The position numbers and the translations under genes are program-made. Below are positions 53,405-63,795 of a stretch of 64,000 bases of DNA, piece after piece (position 1 is the first letter of the stretch; each line of letters begins with the position of its first letter). The stretch comes from Urechis unicinctus (taxonomy: Eukaryota > Annelida > Polychaeta > Xenopneusta > Urechidae): the NCBI GenBank assembly GCA_034190875.2, contig CM067356.1:18570845-18634844 (forward strand), read 5' to 3'. The notes beneath the pieces were generated by a model, which was not told the origin of the DNA, ran no database searches, and worked only from the letters and a program-made list of their open reading frames with translations.

Positions 53405-54020
53405 TACGCTGCTTCGACACCTGTACCGAATAGTCTTATACACTGCCTTGACACCTGTACCGGATAGTCTTATACACTGCCTTGACAACTGTACCGGATA
53501 GTCTTATACACTGCCTTGACACCTGTACCGGATAGTCTTATACACTGCCTTGACACCTATACCGGATAGTTTTATACACTGCCTTGACACCTGTACCAGA
53601 TAGTCTTATACACTGCCTTGACACCTGTACCGGATAGTCTTATACACTGCCTTGACACCTATACCGGATAGTCTTATACACTGCCTTGACACCTATACCA
53701 GATAGTCTTATACACTGCCTTGACACCTGTACCGGATAGTCTTATACACTGCCTTGACACCTGTACCAGATAGTCTTATACACTGCCTTGACACCTGTAC
53801 CGGATAGTCTTATAAACTGCTTTGACACCTGTACCGAATAGTCTTATACACTGGTTTAACAACTGTATTTTGTAGTCTTATACACTGCTTTGACTCCTGT
53901 ATCGGGTAATCTTACACACTGGTTTGAAACCTGTATCAGATAGTCTTATACACTGCTTTGACATTTGTATCGGATATTAACTGCTTTGACACCTGTATCG
54001 GGTAATCTTACACACTGCTT
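53405..54020 (+). repeat. 34-bp tandem array (TTGACACCTGTACCGGATAG type), left part
   Basis: About 13 regular units with TCTTATACACTGCC, becoming diverged after 53820. Interrupted at 54021 by the 598-bp repeat. Confidence 0.9.
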
Positions 54021-54617
54021 TGTTATTATAACCACACGTCATATGTTATCGAATCGATGGAGATAAATTGTGTAACTAAGGAGTAACTCCAGCTTGGGTA
54101 GTGCAAGCACACATTGTAACACATGGTCGGCTCTCAACAATGACCCCGACGGAGTTATGAAGCGATTGAACTCTCGTATAGTGGACGTTGATTGCGACAT
54201 AGACCTCTCGCTGCCGTTGGGTAATTCGTGGCCAGCGTACGAGAATTACAACGGCTTGATTGGCTCTCGATGTAATTTGTTAATAAAAATATTATTATTT
54301 TATCTTGGATAACTTAAAACTAGCAATATCAGACTATGGCCATTCAGTGTGGTATATAATTATTTCCCTTTGGCATGACCTGGTCAGTTTTACTCCATAA
54401 CCCCCGCAGATAAAGCATTAATCTCATCGATCAAACCAAAACTAATATTCTGATTGCGAAACTTGAGCTTATCACAAAACTTAACTGGTTATTTCTTTGT
54501 GCAGTGGCTAGTTAATTAAATCCAATAATCTCTTTGAGGGGAATTATGAGTGACAGTCGACAAAGCGCGAACGAAATGTGATTACAATTTTAAGCAGTAC
54601 GATAATTGAATCCATTG
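54021..54617 (+). repeat. 598-bp dispersed repeat, copy 2, inserted in a satellite array
   Basis: This copy interrupts the 33/34-bp array. TCTTACACACTGCTTTG lies just left of it and TCTTATACACTGCTTTG just right. This could be a roughly 17-bp target duplication or simply the array phase. The encoded 72-codon frame differs from copy 1 by several non-synonymous changes, so it is probably not under constraint. Confidence 0.85.
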
Positions 54618-54930
54618 TCTTATACACTGCTTTGACACCTTATCGGGTAGTCGTATAAACTGCTTTGACACCTTATCAGGTAGTCGTATAAACTGCTTTG
54701 ACACATTATCGGGTAGTTGTATAAACTGCTTTGACACCTTATAAGGTAGACGTATAAACTGCTTTGACACATTATCGGGTAGTTGTATAAACTGCTTTGA
54801 CACCTTATCAGGTAGTCGTATAAACTGCTTTGACACCTTATCAGGTAGACGTATAAACTGCTTTGACACATTATCGGGTAGTCTTATACACTGCTCAGAC
54901 AGCTTTATCAGTATCCTATAAACTGCTTTG
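54618..54930 (+). repeat. 33-bp tandem array, continuation right of the 598-bp repeat
   Basis: About eight units with CTGCTTTGACACCTTATC and GGTAGTCGTATAAA, one base shorter per unit than the left part and with their own variants. The two sides have been homogenised separately. Confidence 0.9.
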
Positions 54931-55487
54931 ATTTAGGGTCGCGTTGACGATGCTTTGACACATGTACCAGGATCCCGGGATCAATATATTTTTAACCTGT
55001 GTGATAATTCATCTCGTCCTTCTAAACAGCACCTATCTCATTGATATAACCCGGCTAATTGGAAGATGCATTCGCCGGTATTTAATGGCTCATTAACGTC
55101 GGGTCACATGCTGTGAGCAGACGAGAAGTCTGGCCGGTGCGGTTGTCCCATCTCACCGTATTTAGTATTGTGTTTGATCACTTCAAAAAAACAAACACTG
55201 ACTACAGGAAATGCTAATTGACCGTTTGCGTCACTTCCTGCTCAAATGACGTGAGCACAATCAAGGAAATAGTCACACGCACACGCACAAACACGCACAA
55301 ACACGCACATGGAGTTTGTATATTAGTGATGTGATAAGGTATCGTTCATCCTTGGCTCATCATGGTATTCCACACTTGGCTCATGTATTCATCCAGAGAA
55401 ACATTAATTCAATATATTTAATTATAATTGCAATATTTACAATGCATTAGCGAGCGATAAGGGGAATTTAGCTCAGAGATCGGTCTA

Positions 55488-55681
55488 CCGATTTGCGAGG
55501 GGTGTCCCCTTCACAATTTCCCGATGGCAATCAGGACAGCGGTATTGGCTTGTTGGATCATAAATACCCACCAGGACATCGTCAGAGAGGGTTTGTACCT
55601 CACATCCTGGGTCGAAGAAAAACCCATGTCCATAAAACATGAAAGGGCATTTTTCAGTGATTTCGTGTGTGATTTTCACTG
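55488..55681 (-). CDS. Possible exon of unknown gene (CPDCH motif)
   Basis: An open frame on the - strand after ACTCAG and before CG|GTAGAC: KITHEITEKCPFMFYGHG, then DPGCEVQTL, DDVLVGIYDP and QYRCPDCHREIVKG. Composition is protein-like, with four cysteines that could bind zinc. There is no recognised family, no polypyrimidine tract before the acceptor, and no partner exon was found nearby. Confidence 0.3.
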
Positions 55682-55849
55682 AGTTGCCTCATTTGTCTAA
55701 CTGACATATTGCCTCAGGTGTAATCTTTTCTCGGGGAAACCAAATCATTGATAATATATCGTCATTAGCGCCTTGATAACAACCTCTGGACTTAGTTTAC
55801 AAAAATATGCAAATTAGTAGCGACCCTGACGAGAAATACGCTTCCAACG

Positions 55850-56005
55850 AGAAATACGCTTCGTTTTCCTGTATCAACACCCAAACTCCTGCCATTTGCA
55901 GCTTGGCGTGTATTGAAGCATCTACCATGTTCCCGGCTAATCATCACATCCCGTCAAAAATAGAGAATCGGACGAACATCACAAAGTAGCCGGAGTCACT
56001 AGTTT
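55850..56005 (+). repeat. Dispersed repeat family 4, copy A
   Basis: AACTCCTGCCATTTGCAGCT, CGTCAAAAATAGAGAATCG and TAGCCGGAGTCAC match 61265-61415 with moderate divergence. It is followed within about 140 bp by a tandem array. Confidence 0.65.
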
Positions 56006-56142
56006 TCACCAGACTTTACGTATATAAGTACTACAAACCGTATGGAATTGGTTAGTAGAGTTTGATTTCTAACATGCCTCATCTAATACGACCCCACAGT
56101 GGCACAGTGTATGACTTATATGACGTTGTAGGCAGATAAGAG

Positions 56143-56538
56143 GACAATGAGACTACCCGACAAGATGAGTCGGGTTCTAGGACGATGGGACTACCCGACA
56201 AGATGAGTCGGGGTTCTAGGACGATGAGACTACCCGACAAGATGAGTCGGGGTTCTAGGACGATGGGACTACCCGACAAGATGAGTCGGGGTTCTAGGAC
56301 GATGAGACTACCCGACAAGATGAGTCGGGGTTCTAGGACGATGGGACTACCCGACAAGATGAGTCGGGGTTCTAGGACGATGAGACTACCCGACAAGATG
56401 AGTCGGGGTTCTAGGACGATGGGACTACCCGACAAGATGAGTCGGGGTTCTAGGACGATGAGACTACCCGACAAGATGAGTCGGGGTTCTAGGACGATGG
56501 GACTACCCGACAAGATGAGTCGGGGTTCTAGGACGATG
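56143..56538 (+). repeat. 39-bp tandem array with 78-bp higher-order unit
   Basis: Ten units with ACTACCCGACAAGATGAGTC. GATGAGACT and GATGGGACT units alternate without exception, making a 78-bp dimer. Apart from a missing G in the first unit the copies are identical, so the expansion is recent. Confidence 0.95.
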
Positions 56539-56569
56539 TAGCCCTTTTGACTGATACTGGGAAAGGGTG

Positions 56570-57110
56570 ATACCTGTCGGGGTCATATGACGTTGTAAGG
56601 CCCAAGATGCCGCTGTGGCGGGGTTACTTGACGTTGTAAGGCCCATGGTGCCGCTGTGTCGGGGTTATATGACGTTGTAGGGCCCGTGATGCCGCTGTGT
56701 CGGTGTTACTTGACGTTGTAAGGCCCATGATGCCACTGTGTCGGGGTTACTTGACGTTGTAAGGCCCATGATGCCGCTGTGTCGGGGTTATATGACGTTG
56801 TAAGGCCCATGATGCCGCTGTGTCGGGGTTCTATGACGTTGTAAGGCCCATGATGCCGCTGTGTCGGGGTTATATGACGTTGTAAGGCCCGTGATGCCGC
56901 TGTGTCGGGGTTATATGACGTTGTAAGGCCCATGATGCCGTTGTGTCGGGGTTATATGACGTTGTAAGTCCCATGATGCCGCTGTGTCGGGGTTATATGA
57001 CGTTGTAAGGCCCATGATGCCGCTGTGTCGGGGTTATATGACGTCGTAAGGCCCATGATGCCGCTGTGTCGGGGTTATATGACGTCGTAAGGCCCATGAT
57101 GCCGCTGTAT
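56570..57110 (+). repeat. 41-bp tandem array (TATATGACGTTGTAAGGCCC type)
   Basis: About 13 units with ATGATGCCGCTGTGTCGGGG. The last two units have TGACGTCG. A single older copy of TTATATGACGTTGTAGGC occurs at 56116, before the 39-bp array. Confidence 0.95.
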
Positions 57111-57314
57111 CCATTAGATCACGTGTCACAATTGATTCATTTATCGGTTAGTTCATGAATCAATTGGATCATTCGCTGATTAGAACATGAATGGATTAAG
57201 TTAGATATCGATTAGATCAAGTAGCAGTTAGATCATTCATCGATTATATCGTGTGTGGATCAGATCATTTCTTGGTGAATGAGACGGCTAACTGAGGTGT
57301 CGTGTGGGTTTCAG

Positions 57315-57533
57315 AGACCTCTACCGATCCCGTATTGCAGTACTGTGAAGAGCTTGATGACGTCACAGGAGCATACCGCAGCAGCCAACCTGCCTCGTCG
57401 AACTACACCGCCAGCGCGACAATACAGTACGCATGCGTGTATACGCACACTCAAATTGGCGGGAATTTGACCCGCGTGTGTATGAAGGAGGGGAAGTGGA
57501 GCGGATCCCCGCCCCAATGCGTCAAAGATAATG
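57315..57533 (+). CDS. Sushi/CCP domain exon of a membrane protein
   Basis: One complement-control (sushi) module: YCEELDDVTGAYR opens with Cys1, NYTASATIQYACVY gives Cys2, GGNLTRVCMKEGKWSG gives Cys3 and the conserved Trp, and PPQCV ends with Cys4. These modules form small extracellular beta folds for protein binding in complement regulators, selectins and adhesion proteins. The exon follows TTTCAG and ends AATG|GTACGA. It is 219 bp, starting and ending in phase 1, the usual symmetrical CCP exon. The frame runs through the next splice as G|TT (Val) into the transmembrane exon. NYT and NGT are possible N-glycosylation sites. Upstream exons were not found; tandem arrays fill the preceding kilobases. 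Confidence 0.8.
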
Positions 57534-57831
57534 GTACGATTCTGGCGACTTGTTCATCTGATCATTATTCCTGATGGGTATTTTCATTTGTTCAATTTCA
57601 CGGGTGTTGGTGGCATATCTGAGTCATATCAAACACCTGTATAACCGTCATTAGGCTCATGGTGGAAGTCTATGGTGGAAGGGCCGGTGGCTTTTATCGG
57701 GGGAAATAAATACCTCCTTATTAATAAGTTTTCCCCTACTGAAGGTGACATTTAACCCGACTGGTAAGTCGCAAAAAAAATATACAAGAATTAGACGGAC
57801 GATAGACCAAACAATGCAAGAGCTAGTCCGC

Positions 57832-58206
57832 GCGCGTATTCGGCTACTTACCTGAGTGACGTCACGACGAGAGAGCGAGAGCTAGTCCGCGCGCGTATTC
57901 GGCTACTTACCTGAGTGACGTCACGACGAGAGAGCGATAGCTAGTCCGCGCGCGTATTCGGCTACTTACTTGAGTGACGTCACGACGATTGAGACGATAG
58001 CTAGTCCGCGCGCGTATTCGGCTACTTACCTGAGTGACGTCACGACGAGAGAGCGATAGCTAGTCCGCGCGCGTATTCGGCTACTTACCTGAGTGACGTC
58101 ACGACGAGAGAGCGATAGCTAGTCCGCGCGCGTATTCGGCTACTTACCTGAGTGACGTCACGACGAGAGAGCGATAGCTAGTCCGCGCGCGTATTCGGCT
58201 ACTTAG
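57832..58206 (+). repeat. 59-bp tandem array in the CCP gene intron, CRE in each unit
   Basis: Seven units of 59 bp (one 49, one 60), nearly identical, each with GCTAGTCCGCGCGCG followed by TGACGTCA. Six units keep the palindromic CRE/ATF site (57855-58160). The - strand of each unit reads CTCAGGTAAGTAG, a perfect 5' splice-site consensus. Confidence 0.9.
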
Positions 58207-58813
58207 TGACGACGAGATAGAGCGTATTTGGCTACTTACCTGACAGTGTGCGGATATAAATGGATACTTGAATATACATCGCATATACCAATGCAAGTCA
58301 TTAGCCATTGATTTACTCAATGAGCGCTCACTCTGGTGTGGGTAGGTCGGTAATTCCCTCCCTTAACCCAGTGATCACACCGGCTCACTTCAAGGTGACA
58401 TTAATGAAGGCGTCATGTTTATCCACGCCGATTCACCAGCGCGCCTCTCCTGTATCTCATATAGCAGTTGCACACGCCAGGCGTAGACGAGCTCTTTGAA
58501 TTAGATTTATATTTGTACCTTACAAGATCTAACGATGATTTCTGGCAGTCCATGTGTTGTGATGATAACGTCGATGCGCTGATATTTTTAAGGGTGTGGT
58601 CATAGCAATGTCATAGCAATGAGGCCCCATTGGGTAGATGATGACCAAGATTTTCGCTTGAAGTATTGTTTCATAAGGATACCCTTCTTCCGCTAGCAAC
58701 TTTCCTGTTATGTGTTTAGAGTATTACCATTTTTCGCACTGTTTAATAACACAAGTTACCTATGTACATTGCCTGCTTGGTGATTCACACGCTAGATGCC
58801 CGATTGTGTCCAG

Positions 58814-59871
58814 TTCAAGCCTACCTAGTGGGGACCATCATTGCGGTCGTCGGTCTCTGCATTCTCGCCATCTTTTCCGTCGACTTCCTCAGGTTCCAGC
58901 GAAAGCGAGCACGGGTCCGTGAAATTTCTCAGCGTCGCTTCAAACACGAGAGTGCACATCGTCCAACGGCCTTCTTCATCCAGAAACTACCGTACGATGA
59001 ACAGTCGCTAGATGGCTCCACGTCCAGCCTCGCCAACCAATCAGAAAGCCAGACAGTGCCCCAGCTTCCCGATCTGGGCCTCTCTCCTCCAATAAGCAGA
59101 ACATATTTCACCCCAACACCTAGTGATGAAATGCGTAACCATGGCAATCGTATCCAAGACACTGCCGATATAGTTGAAAACAACCCAAAACCCAACAAAA
59201 AACGCAAGCGAAAGCTCATTCCAAGGCAACGTCCAGAGACGCCTCGTGATGTCGGTTTGAACACACAAATTCAAAGCACGTCCACAGAGCCTTTATACCC
59301 CAGCAACAAAGCCGGCAAGGGCAAAAGAGGATCTAGAACGAAAAAGAAAACACAGCGTGTGGGGCCTGATAGTTCAGATGAGAGTTACGTTATGAATACT
59401 TATACCAACACTCTATTAGATGGAAATGAAGTGGGAAATCAACATTCACTCTCAAATTCATATCATAACGTACCGAAGGGGTCTATCGAATTTAGCCCGC
59501 CTCTGCAACATCATAACGCATCGGTTGGGGCAGAGCCTAATTCGGATATTAAGGTTGAAGATCGTCCGGTGCCTTTCGCTAAATTACCTCCGCTGCGTTT
59601 GAACAACGCCTCACACTCTCCTGATGAGATTCAGTGTGCACGACCATACTATACGGATTTACTTACGCGTGGTGTCTGTCTTTCGCCTCACCATTCGACA
59701 TCGAGCTGCCGTTATGAAAACGAACTTCTCACTGGCGTTCATATAAATCCGCCCTCTACCGGCTCATTGTCGCCAGTGAGGGCACCACCTCCTTCAAAAC
59801 ATGGCCGCCACCCCCCTGTGGAATCTGTGATACAAATCCAGCGCAATGCGAATGGTGAATATGAAATATGA
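58814..59871 (+). CDS. Transmembrane and cytoplasmic exon of the CCP membrane protein
   Basis: This exon starts after GTGTCCAG and codes for about 352 residues. A 22-residue hydrophobic helix (AYLVGTIIAVVGLCILAIFS) comes first, then a basic stop-transfer stretch (RFQRKRARVR). A long, low-complexity, serine/proline-rich cytoplasmic tail follows, with a Lys/Arg cluster (KPNKKRKRK). The protein is thus type I and single-pass, with the CCP module outside. The tail holds three YxNx motifs, the Grb2-SH2 consensus when phosphorylated: YTNT (59401), YHNV (59461) and YENE (59713). There is also a C-terminal YEI that would fit a class II PDZ ligand. No kinase, phosphatase or TIR domain is present. I do not recognise the tail. 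A Met at 58762 lies in frame but upstream of the acceptor, in the intron. Confidence 0.75.
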
Positions 59872-60592
59872 TCACATGCATGTCTGTTGTATATGATATC
59901 CTATGTACTGTGATTCGCCACAACGATTAGTTATTGCGAACAAATTATGCCGGTAGGTCACGATGGAATTTGTTTGATATTTTTACATTATTCCAATTAT
60001 CCGAATTGTCAATTTGCCATAGCATCTAACTTGTATGGTCACAAAGAAATATGACAGAGGTATACAAGAATGCACCCAGTAAGCAATCACAAAGGTGATT
60101 AAATATGTTTTATTGCCAAACATGGGTAACATCAATTTCTATTCAAGATATATTTTGCAGGAATCCTTCCTATAAAATATTTCCTGCTGGAACTCTACTG
60201 GACTGTATGCTTCGGCTATTTTTAAGCTAAAATAATATACTCTTTATCAAAACACATTTTAACACAATGTCGTTTTAGCAGTTATGTATGGATAAGCATA
60301 ATTGTTTCTTGAAATTTTATCAAATTCGCATGAAGTTACTTACTGCTTCGATCGAGCCAAGTATATATACATGCAGCCTGTTTATTGTGATACATTCTCA
60401 AGCTCTAGAATCTATCTGGCTTATCGTTATTGCCGTTCCTTGTATAACATATCAGCCCTGTCTGAGAAGAGACCGTTGTTAAGAATGTGACCTGCATGTT
60501 CCAATCGCTGTATACCTAGACTGGTGTTATCTTCATTATTAGTTTACCTTCGTATACACAACTATCATGGTTAATTAATATATAACATTTGC

Positions 60593-60598
60593 AATAAA
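60593..60598 (+). terminator. Candidate poly(A) signal of the CCP membrane protein gene
   Basis: AATAAA, 722 bp past the stop codon, in AT-rich sequence with no competing reading frame. Confidence 0.4.
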
Positions 60599-60836
60599 AT
60601 TAACGCAAAACAATGATTGCTTATTTACTACTTGGTTGACTTCTTGTATTTGTTGCAGTCTGTTAGGTAAATCACGTTTGTTCAATTTTCCTTAATGGAT
60701 CTGTCAATATCCATGAGCCTGGTCGGCAGATATATCGATTGCTAACAATATTTTTTTCTACACCTGCACGAACCTATGATATTATGATATGGGTGCGTTT
60801 ATGGAAGCAGTGATGTGGAGCTATCAGAGACTTAAC

Positions 60837-60838
<2 letters not shown>

Positions 60839-60867
<29 letters not shown>

Positions 60868-60915
60868 ACACACCGCACTCGCCTCCATCCAATCCCACAC
60901 CAACCCCCCCCCCCC
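60839..60915 (+). repeat. Poly(C) and (CA)n tracts
   Basis: A run of about 17 C, then (CA)9, then a second C run near 60906. Confidence 0.9.
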
Positions 60916-61264
60916 TCTTCAATTAGCACTAAAGTCATCAGTTATCACCCCCATACGCAACCGTTCCACCGCCTTATATACACGCCTAAGCAAACACCTG
61001 TTTACAAATACAATCATCTACATACCTGTAAGCATACAGCAGATTAAAACACTCCTGTTCAAAAGAAAACACTATCCATCTCCTGTAAATTTATAGCACT
61101 TCAACATGCACACGCAAACAAAAACACGACTGATCACAGCTGTAACTTCGTTCTTCGGCGTGCACATCAGATCAATATGCATCAAGCCGCACATACTTAT
61201 TGGCTCTCAGCTTCATCCGCTTCTGCACATTAACCGTCGAACGGAATGAAAGATGCATATTTCG

Positions 61265-61415
61265 TCGATTTGGTGCTCAAACTCCGCCCATTTTCAGCTT
61301 CGGATGTATTGTAGCGTCCTTCATGTGCCATATGGTTTGAAATTCACGTCCCGTCACAAATAAGAAATCGAACGTCACAAAGGCCATAAATATAGCCGGG
61401 GTCACCGATTGCACT
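61265..61415 (+). repeat. Dispersed repeat family 4, copy B
   Basis: Counterpart of 55850-56005. It is also followed, about 250 bp on, by a tandem array. Confidence 0.65.
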
Positions 61416-61664
61416 CGAGTTTTTGGACATCATTACTAAACGTAGCAGGGAATCGGTCGATGATTTTTTTTCCAAACAGAATTATGATGATTTTTTATTA
61501 AATGAATCTATAAAGCTTTGCTTCGTAGATAACCTTATACGAAGCTTCGGAGTTGTTCATTGATATTACATCTCTCATAGCGTTATGACATCCGCAATCA
61601 TGACGCAAGAGAGTTGTATGCATAACGTATCCAATTTGTCATGGTTGGTTGCACTACATAACGT

Positions 61665-61932
61665 CATTAATTGCTTGCTTGAAAGCAGCACACATGACGT
61701 CATTCACTGTTTCATTGAAAGTAGCACACATGACGTCACTCATTGTTTCATTAAAACTAGCACAAATGACGTCATTCATTGTTTCATCGAAATTAGCACA
61801 CACGACGTCACTCATTGTTTCATCGAAAGTAGCACACATGCCGTCACTCATTGTTTCATTAAAAGTAGCACAAATGACGTCACTCATTGTTTCATTGAAA
61901 GTAGCACACATGACGTCACTCGTTGCTGATTG
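61665..61932 (+). repeat. 36-bp tandem array, CRE-like variant
   Basis: Seven units with CACACATGACGTCACTCATT and GTTTCATTGAAAGTAG. Most keep TGACGTCA. Confidence 0.9.
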
Positions 61933-61959
61933 ATTGCTACACTCAAACCATCACGTATT

Positions 61960-62218
61960 GCTTCACTTTTCGTAATTAACAGCTTCATCGATAATTGTAC
62001 TCATTTCGTAACTAACAGCTTCATTGATAATTGTACTCATTTCGTATCTAACAGCTTCATAGAAAATTGAACTCATTTCGTAACGAACAGCTACATCGAT
62101 AATTGTGCTCATTCATTGATAATTGTACTCGTTTCGTAACAAAACTTTCATCGATAATTGTACTCATTTGGTACTGTATAGCCCTATTGATAGTTGCACT
62201 CATCTCGTAACTAATAGC
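61960..62218 (+). repeat. 36-bp tandem array, second variant
   Basis: Diverged units with GATAATTGTACTCATTTCGT and AACTAACAGCTTC, of the same 36-bp length and phase as the blocks on either side. Confidence 0.85.
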
Positions 62219-62945
62219 TGCATCGACAGTTACACACATACCGTGAATAATAGACTCATTGAGATTTGCCCTCGTCTCGTCCCTCATAGCTGCATCGACA
62301 GTTACACACATACCGTGAATAATAGACTCATTGAGATTTGCCCTCGTCTCGTCCCTCATAGCTGCATCGACAGTTACACATATACCGTGAATAATAGACT
62401 CATTGAGATTTGCCCTCGTCTCGTCCCTCATAGCTTCATCGACAGTTACACACATACCGTGAATAATAGACTCATTGAGATTTGCCCTCGTCTCGTCCCT
62501 CATAGCTTCATCGACAGTTACACACATACCGTGAATAATAGACTCATTGAGATTTGCCCTCGTCTCGTCCCTCATAGCTTCATCGACAGTTACACATATA
62601 CCGTGAATAATAGACTCATTGAGATTTGCCCTCGTCTCGTCCCTCATAGCTTCATCGACAGTTACACACATACCGTGAATAATAGACTCATTGAGATTTG
62701 CCTTCGTCTCGTCCCTCATAGCTGCATCGACAGTTACACACATACCGTGAATAATAGACTCATTGAGATTTGCCCTCGTCTCGTCCCTCATAGCTTCATC
62801 GACAGTACACACATACCGTGAATAGACTCATTGAGATTTGCCCTCGTCTCGTCCCTCATAGCTTCATCGACAGTTACACACATACCGTGAATAATAGACT
62901 CATTGAGATTTGCCTTCGTCTCGTCCCTCATAGCTTCAACGACCA
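62219..62945 (+). repeat. 72-bp tandem array (dimer of the 36-bp family)
   Basis: About ten units with TCGACAGTTACACACATACC followed by a second half containing CTCATTGAGATTTGCCCTCG. Copies are nearly identical. Both strands stay open because 72 is a multiple of three; there is no coding evidence. Confidence 0.95.
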
Positions 62946-63259
62946 ATGAGGCTATTGGTGACGTTATATGTGCACAAAACATAATTCATTGATTTGTGAT
63001 AGTTGCACACATAATGTCACCCATAGTTTAATTGATGCTTGCATACATAACGATACTTATTTCTTCAGCCATAATGGCACATATAACGTTACTCACAGAT
63101 GCACCCATAGTTTCTCATTATAACGCTGCTCAACGCAGTATGGATAGATGCACTCATAAAGTCACTTATTGCGTAATGCATTGTTGCAGTCATGATGTCG
63201 CTCATAATGGTAGTTTCTCATTTAGCGTAATATAGTTTGAAATATAGTTGTGCATATAA

Positions 63260-63795
63260 CGCGCTTTATGGAGTTGCACACATAATGTCACCAATTGCTT
63301 TCATAAGAGTTACACACATAACGTGACTCATTACTTCATTGGTAGTTGTACACATTATGTCACTCGTTGCTTCATTGATAGTTGTACACATTATGTTCAG
63401 TCATTACTTTATTGATAGCTGTACACATTATGTGACTCATTGCTTTATTGATAGTTGTACACATTATGTCACTCATTGCTTCATTGATAGTTGTACACAT
63501 TATGTCACTCATTGCTTTATTGATAGCTGTACACATAACGTCACCCTTTGCTTCATTGATAGTTGTACACATTATGTCACTCATTGCTTCATTGATAGTT
63601 GTACACATTATGTCACTCATTGCTTTATTGATAGCTGTACACATTATGTCACTCATTACTTTATTGATAGCTGTACACATTATGTCACTCATTGCTTCAT
63701 TGATAGTTGTACACATTATGTCACTCATTGCTTTATTGATAGCTGTACACATGGCGTCACCCTTTGCTTTACCGATGGTTGCACACATTAGTTTA
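63260..63795 (+). repeat. 36-bp tandem array, right block
   Basis: About 15 units with ATTGATAGTTGTACACATTA and TGTCACTCATTGCTT. The left end (63260-63340) is more diverged. Confidence 0.95.

Larger units (their letters stand above)
59872..61264 (+). other. 3' untranslated and intergenic sequence of the CCP gene
   Basis: The 3' UTR probably extends to about 60.6 kb. After that come poly(C)/CA tracts and unremarkable sequence. Confidence 0.45.

Noticed and set aside
56079..56541. Repeat frames MSRGSRT / LILSGS
   Set aside because: 39-bp array artefact, open on both strands.
57832..58206. CRISPR-like regular repeats
   Set aside because: Contiguous tandem units without unique spacers in an animal genome. 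The same applies to the arrays at 31.2, 53.4, 56.1-57.1 and 61.6-63.8 kb.
58762..58813. Met at 58762 as the start of the 369-codon frame
   Set aside because: The acceptor at 58813 and phase-1 joining to the CCP exon explain the frame. The residues before it read like intron.
62057..62821. Repeat-protein frames of 232 and 251 codons with a 24-residue period
   Set aside because: Both strands are open across the same 72-bp array and no flanking exon or conserved motif exists. Tandem DNA is the simpler explanation.
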